Source of the DNA: Trichoplusia ni
Taxonomy: Eukaryota; Arthropoda; Insecta; Lepidoptera; Noctuidae
Length of the DNA stretch: 64,000 nt
NCBI RefSeq assembly: GCF_003590095.1
Contig: NC_039478.1
Coordinates: 13,702,001 to 13,766,000, forward strand
Direction: 5' to 3'
Shown: in pieces, positions 12,960-26,700 of the stretch
Layout of the letters: every line of letters begins with the position of its first letter
Numbering within the stretch: the first letter of the stretch is position 1
The notes under the pieces: model-generated
The model's input: the letters and a program-made list of their open reading frames with translations, nothing else
Told to the model about the DNA's origin: nothing
Databases searched by the model: none
Position numbers and translations under genes: made by a program

Positions 12960-14189
12960 CTCTGTATCATTACCGTTGCTGCTGCTGCTGTGCGTCGGTG
13001 TCCTCAATGCTGAGGGTCGTGACCACCTAGTGGAAACGTTGTACTGCATATAACTCTCCGCCATCTGTTTCTATCTGCCGACGAGTGGAGAGCATCGTGT
13101 AGCATTACTAGAATGTAATTTCATAGATTGAGATTTTTACGTAGTCGCATCAAGAGACTCATTACCCATTCATATCATAGGCCTCCAGCGTTTTCTTAAA
13201 ATTGTAACCGTGGTTAATTGATTAGTTTTACAGCTGAGGGCTTACCGCCATTTTTTTGCATTTTTGGAAGAGTGCCAGCGCGCGACGTGTCTTAGAATCT
13301 GCAACTGTTCTCTACAAGTACCATAACTTTCAGCCAAATAGCAAATAGGCTTTCTAAAAAGTTATGATGTTACATAGACGAAGACGCAATACGTAACAAA
13401 CAACAACATGCGTAGTATTTTCAGTAGTAATTTGTTTTTGTTTCGAGGAGGCAATTGATAACGCAACTGACTAACTATCGTAAGATTAGTAGCGCGGCTA
13501 TTTCATCCAAATAATGTCACGCGTCTATAAAATGTTTGTTTATAAAATGTGATTGTTTGCCACCGCTTCGACAATCTTTGCAAGTTATAATGTTGCACCA
13601 GGGTAATATAAAAAATGAAATATTTTAAGTTATTACACAAAAACTTACGTCTTCTCGTACGTTCAACATTAAATAGAGCTCTTCAAATATGGAGTAAAAT
13701 AAACTCGTCTTAAATTAGGAGACATTCCTTTTGCTACACATTTTTACAACTGTATATTAATCTAATATCCTTCTCTAAAGAGAAACAACAAATGCTATTT
13801 GATTTCATAAATTGTCATCATCGTTTACCTTACGGGGTTCACAACAACAGAATCATTTAGCAAGTATTTCCTTACAAATAGACTGTTTTCAATTGGCAAG
13901 GCATTCGACACAAATGTCTGTGATGAAAACAAGTCAAACTTGATTAAACTGAGTATTTAAATGATGAAATATATGCAATTTCGGTACCTACAGTCAGTGG
14001 TTTATACGAACGCTTGTTGTACGCACTATGGTTTGGCGGGGTGACTCCGCCATTCGGCTATCCGTTCAGTCAAATTCATCGTCATTTATTATTAGGAATC
14101 ATTACACTTAAAAAGTAGCAACTGCTATCATACAGGTATGGTATGCTTTCATGCTAGTAAGTATGTTGTTGAGTACTAGCATCATTCTA
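12960..14189. other. Spacer between P450 relic and P450 gene
   Basis: No exon with coding support is seen. A fragment near 14020-14075 (GGTTTGGCGGGGTGAC, CGGCTATCC) is a piece of the same minus-strand SINE head. From 14190 on the sequence is the 5' flank shared with the relic. Confidence 0.45.
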
Positions 14190-14798
14190 GACGCATAATG
14201 CGGAAGTATTCGCATCTTTAAGTGAGCTGTGATTAATTAGATACTATTATGTATACACTGACATAACACCGCTCAATCACTGTATACATACATAATTAAT
14301 ACGCAATGTAATCTTTGTTGACCTATAGTTGTACGCTTATTTAATTGTAGAGAAAATCTTTTAGTTCTGGTATTTGGGTAATAAATATTAAATTATGTCT
14401 TTGTTTGCTTATAATGTTCGTTAAACAATTGTAGACATTAGTCTCGTAATCCGATGATAAAATAAAAGATGTAGATATTAGCTTTAGCAGATTAGCATGC
14501 TACAAGTTTGATAGTTGCAATTTATATTCTATTTATTTACTTTAAGACTAAACTCATGTCAAACTCATTCTTGAAAATAACGATATGTTAAAGATCATAC
14601 TAAAATACTCCAGAAATCAGAAGTCAGCTGAATACATTATGACCCACTCAATACCTTAACAAGAAAATTTAAATATTCAAATGAACTCATTCAAGAACTA
14701 TACATATCTCATATCTTAATCTTTCAAAGACCTTTTGTACAATAAGTAGGGATATTATCTGGTTTCTACCTTCAGTATGCTTCCTGTAACCAGCTACG

Positions 14799-17700
14799 AT
14801 GTGGCTTCTCCTTGCGTTCGCCTTACTCTTAGTATTTTCATTCGTCGTCGAATATTTTAAAACACCAGCTTCATATCCTCCTGGTTCTCATTTTTAAATA
14901 CTCTTTTTAAGAGATAATTTTTTTAAACATAAACTATACGTAACTAAATCTTTTTATGTTTTAGGACCAAAACCACTGCCGTTTCTTGGGAATTTGTTAT
15001 CCGTTGCTCTAAACTTAAGAGCTCTGAAGTATCATCATTCAGTATGGAGCCAATGGTCTCGGCAGTATGGAGATGTGCTCGGTTTGAGACTAGGGTTCTT
15101 AAAAGTGGTGGTCGTGTCAGGGAAAGATATGATCAAGGAAGTGTCGTCAAGGGAAGCGTTTGAAGGAAGACCAAATGGTTTTTTCTACCTGATGAGACAG
15201 TTTGGAAAAAAGTACGGTAAGAATTTTATTTCTACAATTTTGAAGGACAATCATTTGTCTTTTGACTGACGTATTTTTTTTTGTTATATATTGAGAGTAT
15301 ACAATGATTGTTATATCTTATTATAAGTAAATAGCTATTTCTACAGGCTATTTTATAATTGTATGATACAATAAGGAAGAAAATGCTTTAAATGATTGAG
15401 CTAGCAGTCGCTGCTAGGTCTAAAGATTAAGAAAACAGGAAGGAATCTTTGATCTAATTAAGAGATAGAACTCTATAGTAGTAGTATTATGTATTAATAT
15501 ATAATAATAATATAATATAATAATAACTATTTCAGGAATCGTTTTCAACGATGGCGCATCCTGGACGAACACTAGACGAGTTGTGCTAAAATATCTGAAG
15601 CACTTTGGTTATAATACACGTCTTATGGAGAGTTACATCAGTGAGGAATGTAGAGCTTTAGTTAAACTGAGGTTAACTGATGCCGGTAAACCGATACTTG
15701 TGAATTCTATGTTTCACATAACAATCGTCAATATTCTATGGAGGCTTGTCGCCGGGAAAAGGTATTTAAATCTGCAAATTATAATCATTTCTTTTAAAAA
15801 CGACTCCCGCATTAAGAGATATATCTTTATGTCGCCGGGGGTTTCACAAACATTCAATTAACTTGTCCTGCGCGGGAATCAAATCGTCACATCGCGCTCA
15901 GTGAATTTGGCGTGGTGACTACTCGTACACACCTACGAGCGTATATTTTTAAAATAGCTTACGTTTTCTAGAAGATATGTAAAACCTATGTGCATACATT
16001 TCAGTTTGTGTTAATGAAGTTTTTTTTATGCTACAACTATATTCATATTTGCATTTTTAGATACGACTTAGAAGATGAGAAATTAACGACACTATGCAAT
16101 TTAATCATGCGATTGTTTAAAGCGAGTGACATGAGTGGCGGGATCTTAAACTTTATGCCTCTTATTCGATATGTCGCTCCAAACCTTTCGGGGTATAACG
16201 AGATACATTCCATGCATAAAGCTATCTATGACTTCTTAAGGGTAAGTTAATTCAATACACGAAAAAGTTACAAGTGACGTAAATAAGATAGACTATTTGG
16301 TTCTGCGAATGATGATGGTTTCCGTTAGAAACTTTAGGAGACAGAGAAGTATTTACAGATCAATTTGTTGCTATTCTATGGATTATCTGAGTGTTTAACA
16401 ATAATTTTAGTACGTTTGAGTTGTCGGGACGGATACTACAACTTATAGCTCTACCCTCATTATTTGTGATGAAATTTTTCAAAACGTCATTTTCCTACGC
16501 ATACTTCGATACACAAGTAGGTACAAAAGTTACACAAGTAGTTCGTTTTATAATGATCTGAAAATAATCAAATAAAACAAAAAACCTCATTTGTAGTATC
16601 CGTAGAAAAATCGACCTACTCGGCGTATTTCGGTCCTCTACTGGACATAGGCCTTCTATCCAAAGTTCATGTTATTGCAATTCATCGTAATCAACAGGAA
16701 ACGATAAAGGAACATCAGCAAAGTCTGGACGTCAACAATCCTAGAGACGTCATTGACGCGTTTCTTATTGAGAAAGTTCAGTCTCCTGATGTGTCCTGTA
16801 AGTATATTTTTTTTATTGTGTAATACATATCTGAGTTTATTTTAACAAAATATTTGATATTGAGACGACAGATGTAACATGTTCCTTTTTATGGTAAATA
16901 GCTGTTAAATTAACGACTTCCGCTTTAAGGAAGATATTCCTAATTTATTTAAGTGACAAAAAAACACTGAAATTCAGGACAAGCTTACCAGAATCTCTCA
17001 AACTCTTGTCCTACGTGGTGATCGTAACCGCGACACTTCATGCACAGTTAGTTTGGGAAAATGTTCTTTTCCGTGGTGTAAGCCGTCACGACGTGAGTCT
17101 TTGACTAAGTATCTAAAAACAAACAATCATAGACCAGAGACTCTGGTTCAAAAAGAATACCGAAACTGTACTGACTGTAATCTTCATGATAATGACCACT
17201 ATGTCTCTACAGTTACAGACGAAGAGCTGCAAGTTGTGTGCCTCGACTTGCTAGAAGCGGGCATGGAGACTGTCTCCAACACGGCAGTATTCATGTTGCT
17301 TTATATAGTGCGCAATGATGACGTCCAGAAAAGGTTGCACGATGAGATCGATGAGGTTATAGGATCTCAAAGGGCGCCGGCGCTTAGCGATAGAAGCAGG
17401 TTCTCACCTACTCATTCTCTTTTTATTCTTTTCTTCTAAGAGACTCTTACAAAAACTTTTATAGTTGTATCTCTTATAAAAAGACTAAAAGAGTATTAAT
17501 TGTGTTAGTAAGTAAAAACTACATAGTTAAACTTTATTTTAAGAAAATTGATTGATATCTTAAAAGCTTTTTGGCTGATCATTTTGCTGCATTTTATGAA
17601 AATATGTAACTAAGGTCACATCAATAATATACACATTTTTGATCAACTTATTCGAAAACAATAAGCGCCTGATGATTAACTAATGAATTTTCTATTACTA

Positions 17701-18846
17701 AAGGATGGTCTATACCGAAGCGGTGTTGCTAGAGTCTCTACGCATTTCTAGCGTAGCATCCGTAGGCATCCCGCACATGGCCCTTGAAGACGCTCGACTC
17801 GGCAATCACATTATACCCAAGGTAAACTGTAAAATAAAATAATAAAGGAACCATCGATGGTAATATTAAACTCAGTGAACCAAGCGTCAATTTAAATAAA
17901 TAAATCATTTATTCTCTCTTCACAAGACAGATTTAAGTTAAGGGTAAACCATTATCTCCTCATCTCGTAAGCTGTAATTTGAATAGAACTGTTAGACTTT
18001 AAATTGAAATAAACTTGTCTCAAAATTGCTATGTCCTAAATTCTATATTAATTACACTGCACTTACTAGGGCACATTCATTTTGCTGGCAATGTACGATT
18101 TGCATCACGGCGAGCATTGGAACGACCCCGAGACTTTCCGTCCAGAGAGGTTTATCACCAAAGATGGAAACCTGATGCAAGACGAGTGGCTATTGCCATT
18201 CGGAACAGGTAACGGTGTTGCGTAATTACACTGATTTAGGCTAAATATACTTCACTAGCATTCTGACTTTGTGCTCTAGTCAGTACTTCTGCTAAAGGAT
18301 CTTCCATAGGGAGCTTTTCTGTCACCTGTAAAGCGAAAGCCACTCTACCTTCGCCATGACGGTAAAGTCACAATTCCACAATGATTACAGTTAGTTATCT
18401 TTAAGAACTCCTAGTTTGATCTATAGATGTAACGAAGAAGGTACAATGCTTTTATCCGAGTTTTGTAATTGGTGTACACCCAATCAACGGACTGCGGATT
18501 AATTCAATTTCCAGGACAGAAAATTATTTGTTTGTGGTTTCTTTGCATGATCAAACACTTGATAAATATAGTAAGTTTGCGAGAATCATAATTATATCAT
18601 TAAGGCAATTAAAAATGAATGTCTGAAGTCGATTATAATGATTTGATAGATTGATTTTAAACAGGGAGGAGACGATGCATCGGCGAAGGATTAGCACGCT
18701 CGGAACTCTTCCTATTTGTAACCAACATCCTGCAGAAGTTCCGACTCAAAACACCAGATGGCGTCACTGCACCATCACCTGAACCTAACGAAGGTGTTTC
18801 TCTGTCAGCTAAACCATTTCACGTAATTTTCGAACCAAGGGCATAA
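14799..18846 (+). CDS. Cytochrome P450, CYP2-clan (CYP303/CYP305-like), nine exons
   Basis: Haem-thiolate monooxygenase, probably anchored in the endoplasmic reticulum by the N-terminal hydrophobic segment WLLLAFALLLVFSFVV. Exons are 14799-14883, 14965-15216, 15536-15761, 16061-16241, 16698-16797, 17213-17399, 17704-17821, 18070-18208 and 18665-18846. All have GT-AG borders and consistent phases, giving 489 residues, normal for the family. Landmarks are the hinge YPPGPKPLP (29-37), I-helix AGMET (297-301), K-helix ESLR (354-357), PERF (408-411) and the haem loop FGTGRRRCIG (427-436) with ligand C434. The residue after the I-helix Thr is Val, where Thr or Ser is usual. The short exons and 'RRRCIGEGLAR' suggest the CYP303/305 group of the CYP2 clan. 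I cannot fix the subfamily or substrate. A decayed tandem copy lies just upstream. Confidence 0.93.
15783..15925 (-). repeat. SINE fragment in P450 intron 3
   Basis: GACTCCCGCATTAAGAGATA and GAATTTGGCGTGGTGACTAC match the tail and head of the SINE at 10985-11165, with internal losses. Confidence 0.6.
16613..16680. repeat. Fragment of 'CTGGACATAGGCCT' repeat in P450 intron 4
   Basis: CGGTCCTCTACTGGACATAG followed by GCCTTCTATCCAAAG is a degraded form of a phrase found in a very common lepidopteran dispersed repeat. Confidence 0.55.
16985..17080 (-). repeat. SINE remnant in P450 intron 5
   Basis: TTACCAGAATCTCTCAAACT, then CCTACGTGGTGATCGTAACCGCGACAC, resembles the minus-strand SINE body with a degraded B box. 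It is strongly diverged. Confidence 0.35.
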
Positions 18847-19530
18847 TGTCCAAATTATTTAGTTAGAAAAGGGGAAAGTAGTTCATTTTCACTAAATTTA
18901 ATATAGCGTAGATATGTTACGCAAATTAATGTAACGGTATTACAGATGACAGTTTTAATTAAAAAATCATTAACGATGTGATGCAACTTGTTTTATTTAC
19001 GCAACAGTTAAGAAATGTAAGTTAAAGGTTGTTTTTTTATTTTATTTTTTTAAGGGTGGCACATCTACCACTCAAATATTGTACTCAGGCAGGTAACAGA
19101 TAAAAAATAACAGCTAACTCTCCAAGGGTGCGTAGCTTCGTAACGTCCCTCACTGAAAATCAATGTATAGCGCGCATGCGTTGCAGATTTTCTTCGCCGC
19201 TGTCAAGAGCACCGGCGAAGTAAATTGTTTATAACACAGTGAATATTAACACCCAGCAAACAAATTCAACAAAAATAAATAAAACTTAAAACATACAGTG
19301 TAACAATATAATAGGTATTCACAAACAGTGTCAACAAAATGAAATGTTACATAGCTATGTGAACAAAGTATTTTGTTTCTTGTATATTTTTAAACTGTAA
19401 TTAAGGAAAGTTAAAATTAGGTAATCATGTTTACTATATCGAATACCTTCAAATAAACTGAGAGGGAGTAAAAAAACAAACATTAAGAAAAATATGTAGG
19501 TGTGAGTGACGGAGTCTTAAATAAAGGAAA
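18847..19530. other. Spacer between P450 and nucleoside transporter
   Basis: 684 bases holding the P450 3' UTR and the promoter and 5' UTR of the transporter. The two genes are in the same orientation. I could not place a clear TATA box. No exon is seen. Confidence 0.5.
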
Positions 19531-22500
19531 ATGAACGAGACTCTTGGTCGCGGGTACGCCCGCATTGAGGCGATCCGCGCGGCGCGAGGCGAGCCCCTGT
19601 CGTCCATGCCGGACCCAGTGGCCCCGCCTCCAGACCAGTACAACTCCGTGTACCTGACTCTGTTCGTCGCAGGAGCCGCCTTCCTGCTACCCTTTAACAG
19701 GTAGAGTTGCTTGACCTATATTCTGTTTGGATAGAGCTGGTACAATAGGCAGAGCTGGCTGACCAATGTAAGACACGTCTCTTCACTTAAATCCGGTAAA
19801 GTAGTCAAAGCTTGGTTAGGCTAATGAAGGAGACCTATAAAACATTGCTTACTGAATGTAACACAAACATAAGATAAAAATAACAGTTTTGAAGTAAGTA
19901 TCTGACTTACACCAAAACGGTCTGTACTTCGAAAGTTACTCGAGTTAGTCAAATAACTGCTGAGCAAAATCGCAATTTTAAGTTTCAGGTCGTATAATGT
20001 TTCGTTGTAGTCAAGATATAGACATATACATTCTTGGAAGCTCATCTTAACTCAATAAATCTGAAAGAAAGTTAATAAATCAGACTTTACTCAATTTTAC
20101 GCAACTGATTATTAAGAAGTCATCCCATATGATCCCTTTGCACAGGTGTGCTTTTTACGCTTAATTATAAATGGATAAGGAATTTAAAAAAAGAAAATTA
20201 AGAACATTAATTTTAGAAAAACAAACATTTAAGTTAAACAAACTAACATCTAAGTTAGGTAGAAACTAGTTCTTAGAGCGTCATTTGATGCACTTGAATA
20301 CGAATGCTCTAATAATGCGTAACAACAACAGCTGGCGGAAGTAAGCCATTGACTCGTATCTTATCACTCATAATTATTATGCATTGAAACTGATAAATTG
20401 ATGAAGTTTCATTTCCGGTCGCTCAGTCGGCGTTTTTCTGAGAAATACTTGCAATGAATATGATAAACATTTTTCTTTTTCTTGAATTTACCAGAACAAT
20501 AAAAATGATTTAGGCATGCCTACTTTTAATTCCCTTATTTATACTGGACTATGCGTTAGACAACAGTTATTTAAGCCCATTAATCTCACTTTTATTTCGT
20601 AAGCAAAAAAACATTAAACGATGGCCTCTCAAAAACTTTTTAAGTAAACAATAAAAGCATTGTTTTCTCAAAGCCTGAATATTTATTCATACAGTGTCCG
20701 TACTACTATTACTTAATAAACTGTCAAAATATCTCTAGGCGTCAATTTGTGACTGTTACAGTTTCATCATGGCTGTGGACTACTTCCAGATGCACTACCC
20801 TAATACTACGATCATGTTCGACATGTCCACTGTGTATATAGCCTCGGCTTGCGTCGCCGTCTGCATCAACAACCTCGTACTGGACCTGTTTACATACAAC
20901 ACTAGGATCACCTTTGGTAGGTTTCAAATATCTAATAAATTGACAAAAAAAAACATCATAATCTGTTCTTAAACGACGAAGGTTGGCGCGAACAAACTAA
21001 AAAAAACATATCGAATTGAGTAACCTCTTTTTTAGAAGCCGTTCATTCAAATCATTCAAATTATATTTAAAATCAGGTCAAATTTGACTTCAAATTAGAG
21101 ATCATTTTTCATTTTTCTTTTAACATTTAAAACGACTGTAAATTTGAGTAATTCTTGATAAATTTCATTTAACTCAGTTCTCTATTATTTCAACTTCCAG
21201 GTATTCTAGTGTCCCTAGCTACGATGCTGTTCGTGGCTGTATGTAACATCGGTTGGGACGGATTCTCCACACGAGCCTCCTACATCATTAACTTAGTAGC
21301 AATTGGTGTAGTGGCATTTGGGTGTACAGTCCAACAGGCCTCGTACTATGGTCTGACAGGCTGTCTCCCGCCAAGATACACCCAGGCTGTAATGGCCGGT
21401 GAAAGTAAGTCGTAATATTTACCCAAGCTCTAATTTCCTAAATTACGTATCCTTTTGTTTGCAAAACTGGTCTAAATCATTTGGCAGAAGGAAAATAAAG
21501 TAATATAGTAAAAGAAAAATGCATTGTAGTACCTACCGTACTGATTTCGCTAGGTTTGGTTGGGATTTATATGACTCCAATCACACTTCGCAGGTGCCGC
21601 TGGGTTTTGGGTCTCACTAGACCGTATCGTCACAAAGTACGGTTTCCGGCAGCCACAGCGAAGTACCTTCATGTTCTTCGTGTTCTCCATTCTGATCCTG
21701 CTGGCGCATACCATGCTGCATCACGTGATGATGCGCCATCCCCTCGTTCAGCACTACATACGACTCACTGTTGAATCCCGACAAAAGAGGCGTATCCAAC
21801 TACACTTGAATCCTAATGAAGACGCTACATTGGTATGTTTTGGAAACTTTGGCAGATAGACATGGTTCTAACAAGTAATCGTGCTTATAATAAATGCATA
21901 CAATTTATATAATTCTAGATGGAGAGCGAAGCAACTGATGCAGGTTATGGTGTTCTAAAGTTGCAGAGTCCAGTGCTTTCAACAACAGGTCAAGATATTA
22001 CTCATGGTAAAACCAGTGTCGCGTTTAAGCTAACATGGGAACGATCGAATCTATGTTTCACTTTTGTACCCGTGAGTTACAAATCAATAACAGTCTCATA
22101 AAATTTTTAGGTGAAATCGAGAACAGCGCCTTCAGTTTCGCCAACCCAGTGTACTCACCATCGGGGGCGCCGGTACCACCCTCAGAAGGGGCGGTGGAGC
22201 CGTTCCCAGACACCGCAAATTCGGAGACCTCATCAACACTGCGCACTCCTCGACCTTCATACAAAGTAGAGGACGTTGTTTACGAGCCACCGGATAGACC
22301 CACTTCCTGGAGAGCCTTCAAACGTAAATAATTTCATTTTATAATTATTATGTTAGCCGATCTTGTCAGTTGAAGTTTGTTGATGAAGCTGCTTTGAGTT
22401 TTGCTACAAAACCGTCATGTGCATGATTTTAACTTCTCCAATTCAGATTACAATGTTTATTGGTCCATAATATTTGTTTGTTATTGTTCAGGCGGGTTAG

Positions 22501-23722
22501 CAGCACGCTGGGCAGTAGCTCGCGCTATCTACCCGTACATGGTGTCAATCGGGCTGGTGTACTTCACCACGCTGAGCCTGTACCCCGGCATAGCGTCAGA
22601 GGTGCCCTCCTGCCGCCTCGGCACCTGGATGCCTATCGTGCTTATGTCCGCCTTTAACCTCTTTGACTTCCTTGGGAAAGTAAGTACTTATCTACCAAAA
22701 TCGCAAAACATATTAAGCAAAAGCCTAGTTAATGCTCGGTATAATGTCACTTGACTTGTACAAATTACAAAAACTAATCCAGAATTACTGAATACCCCGT
22801 TTAATAACGAATAACCCGTATACCTTAACCCTAAACCAAGAGCTCTTGATTAACCTCTGTACGTGCAAACTTAAATCAATCTCAAACATTATGCCTAATT
22901 TTCAATGTAATACGGTCATGATGCTTTAATGTTCTTCCGCCACCAGATCGCGGCCGCGTGGCCGTACGAGTGGAGCCGCAGCCAGCTACTGATGGCGAGT
23001 GGAGTGCGGCTGCTGCTGGTGCCGCTGATGCTGCTGTGTGCGGCGCCACGACACTCGCCGCATATTGTCGGCGATGTAAGAACATTAAACATTGCGAACC
23101 TAGAATTTGTCCTTGTTTTCTTCAAGAGCAATCAAACTTCAGTCTACATTTTAAACGAGGTTTTCCCTTCTCTATTTTATGGGAAGGTTAAAGCAACGTG
23201 CATCATGTAAAGTCCCTACTTGTCTGAATAATTACACTTTGCGCACCTACTTTATACCTATATATTCATTTAATATATTCTTTCAGGTATATCCAATCCT
23301 TTTCTCAGTGGTGCTGGGTTTCTCAAATGGCCTGTTTGGCTCTGTGCCCATGATAATGGCGCCATCTCGCGTGGGACGCGAGCATCGTGAAATCGCTGGT
23401 AAGAACTACTATTTTGAAAATGATTTACTACTATAATACGGTAGCATGGAATACAGTCATTAAAACATCTAGGGTGCAAAATACAAAAAGATTTAATAAA
23501 TATATAAACTATTTGTCTTCTTCAGGTAACATGATGACATTGTCATATAACGGCGGTCTGCTATCAGGCGCACTAGTATCTTACTTACTGCTGGGCATGC
23601 TGGGCCCACCGGCGGGCGCCCCGTGCCGCCTCTACCCCACTCCGCCGTTGCCCACACTCCCACCAGCAACACCTGCTAATGTCTCCTCTGTTATTGCCGC
23701 CGTACTCACCGCTGACCACTAA
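19531..23722 (+). CDS. ENT4: Equilibrative nucleoside transporter, ENT4-like (SLC29A4), ten exons
   Basis: Polytopic plasma-membrane carrier of the SLC29 family. ENT4 relatives carry organic cations, monoamines and adenosine. Exons are 19531-19700, 20762-20916, 21201-21404, 21594-21832, 21919-22006, 22111-22323, 22492-22679, 22947-23075, 23287-23398 and 23526-23722. Phases are consistent and give 564 residues. Diagnostic stretches shared with vertebrate ENT4 are GAAFLLPFN in TM1, FDMSTVYI, GVVAFGCTVQQASYYG, RYTQAVMAGES, CRLGTWMPIVLMSAFNLFDF, GFSNGLFGSVPM and REIAGNMMTLSYNGGL. Exons 5-6 (residues about 257-356) form the large Ser/Pro-rich cytoplasmic loop between TM6 and TM7. The C-terminus is unusually proline-rich after the last membrane segment. 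The coding exons are clearly more GC-rich than the introns. The start is the first ATG of an open exon following AAAGGAAA. Confidence 0.93.
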
Positions 23723-26700
23723 CCAGAAAGCAAGCCTTAAAGCGTATTATAAAGTGTTAATACGTTGTTCGTTGTAAAATATAATTGTTGTTACTGTATA
23801 AGTATAGATAATTTCTTCATAGTCACTGGATATAGCCATAGTTCTGAATATTTATAATATGTCGCTGATCTTTCTTAAACTCTGTACAGACTTAGGTCTT
23901 CTTTCCGATTAGGAAACTGATACATGTGTCCTATATAACTACTACGATTTTGTAAGTGAGTACTTATATCTCTTTAGGTCTATGGAAGGTTTAAAACTAA
24001 ATCATACCATCACATACTAAGATAAAGGAATAGATAAAGGAACCACATCATTGACATCCAACGATGCCAACGATGACATTCACTTAGAACGCACCTGTAC
24101 CTACCTAATTACAGAAAAACACATCTAGCTAATCCGTACTTGAACATTCGTTAAAATGTAGTTAAATTGTATGTAAAATATTAATATAGGTAGCTAGAAA
24201 ATACGTTTAAAAATAATTTGTTGGTGCAAGTTTACGCAATATTAATTTTAAATTGTCGTTTAAGAAGTAATTGCTCTTTTATATTCAAAGGAGTTTGTAG
24301 TTTATTAATTGCGTGAATTTTACAAAACTTTCATTTATTCTATTAGCAACAGCAGGCTGAGTAAATGTCGTCCGGTATAAATTGTGTACACTCATATTTC
24401 TAATTATACACACAAGTACATAATTAAATGTTAAAATAATCCTGAAAAAATGATAAATGTTTTATGTGAGGGTAAGCCCACTCTACCTGTTGAAGTAATT
24501 TATTAAGGGAACAAAGGAAGAGGAAGCAATACGTGGTGTAGTGGTTGTCGCTTCTACAATTACAATAATATTACTTTAAGACTTGGGCGTATACTACCTG
24601 TTAGTAAATTTAAACTTGCACTCATAAATTAATAACTTAATTATAGTTATAGAGAAATAACACAGCCGCGGATATCTGCTATTAGTTTTCTAAAGGCACT
24701 TCGCGACCAAAGTATTCAGTAGTCACTGGCCTCTATTAAAATATGCTGTTTTCTGGCAGTTTTATACAGAATAATAGCAGAGTATAACTTCTTTACCTTC
24801 TCTACTAGATGTCCAATCAAGACGGACTCTTCGGACTGCAAATTATCGATGATGGCTAAATGAGGGTTTTATTTTCAGATATCTCTTGAGGTTTTTGATC
24901 ATGCTTTCTGCCAAATTAATAGCGATCATTATTCCAGCTTATTTTAATAAAGGTCTGTGAACGTAGCTAATATACCAGTCAGCATTGATTGTCTTTTGTT
25001 AATAATGCATTGCTCGCTAAGACTTATACAAAGAGGAGAGTTACCTCTATCGGCACGCAATGAATTATGAGCAAATGAAAAATTGAGCTAGCATTCTATG
25101 ATTAACGTCCTTCGACGAAGGTACAATTGTGCCTCCATTTCAGTGTTCTTACTCATAAGAATATAAATTCATGAGTAGTTGAATAATTAAGGACTGTTGA
25201 CTAGAATAACGCATCCTTTTAAAAAGGGGATTAATTTTCAAAGTTTTGAAAGTAGTCAATAAAATATTTATGCTGCGCTTAACGCTGATAAAATTACCTA
25301 CTTACCTACCGATTTTTATATTTCATTGCTATTTATATTTTCATTTAAATGGGATGGTAAATGGTACAATGAAAGTGAGACTGAAACATAAGTGTATAGT
25401 GAATGGAGTGACTTATTCTGCTAATGTAAAATATCAACTTAAATGGCTACCTACCTCTTGCTTTTCTACAGAAGTTTGTTTTCCTATGTAGATATTTGAA
25501 TGTACTGTACATAATGCAGGTGTAAATATTCTTAATGAAATAAACTTATACATATCTGGATTAGTGACTTTTAACATCCTTTGTACTCTCCTAAAGTAGA
25601 GTTTAAATATTAGGATTTTGATTGGTAATCATCCTGCGAAAAATCTTACTGCCATGTCCCAGATCTAAGCAAAGCGAATTTTTGCCCTACGTCAGAATAA
25701 CTACGTAGCAAGAGTAGCAAATGCTACGGCCCGCTAATCGAAGGGCCCTAACGCTCTAGGAAGCTCTAACGCCTGTCTGATTGCTATAAAAATGCAAACC
25801 ACATTCTTTTTTTATTGAGCGCTGCCTGCATAAGGTATTGCTCGCACTACTTACCCAGCACTACAAGCAAGTTGGTAGCACAGCAAAACTCATAGGACAA
25901 TTTTAGAGCATAAAGCAAAGCAAAGAGCTTCGTTGGCCGAATTCGTAAAAGGTCACACGCGTGGAGCAAATACTGCCAGAAGATTGCGTAGAGATGATGG
26001 TGCGAAAAGTTGGTTTAGCATTGCGCCCCACTGCCACTGGGACCGACCAGGAAATGTATTTAAAATGATTTTTGATATATGTAGCTCCATAGACGGGCTC
26101 TATCGGCCTTGAACGTAATTTTATAAAATAATTAATACAAACAAGTAGAGAAGCCCAAGTTACTGAATATCTGCGCGTACATCAACGTTAAATCCGGTCT
26201 TTTGTTTTTTTTTTATAGTATTTTTTTCTTTATAAAGTTGTTTACCTAATTAAACTAATTATGTAATTAATTGGAATTTAGATTAGGCCTTAATTACCGG
26301 CCTGACGTCAACACACTGTGTTGAACACAGTTTCACTGATCCCGAGGTTGTTTGTCAATAAGTTGAAAGGTAACATCGTAAACTTTTCATAACAAAGATA
26401 TCATGTAAGTACGAGTAAAAATAACGTGATCTTTATCACGTTACATGAGTACATACGTGAGACAAAACAGTAATAATAAACCTTTTTACACATGTTTGTT
26501 TCTGCTAATAACAGGATGATCAAAAACAATTCTTATACAAGACTATTTTCGGAGAATTATCAGAATTTCGACCACGTTGTTTTGGGCATATTTTTTAACT
26601 AGTTTAAAGTGGATTTATAGTTTTATAACTAAAAAAAAAGGAGATTGTATATAATATTAACGTTAAGAAAGTCATACTCTAACTCTTAACTCTCTCTACA

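Noticed and set aside
25246..25491. 81-codon plus-strand frame with hydrophobic start
   Set aside because: AT-rich codons (Ile, Leu, Tyr, Lys), no promoter or splice signals. A chance frame.
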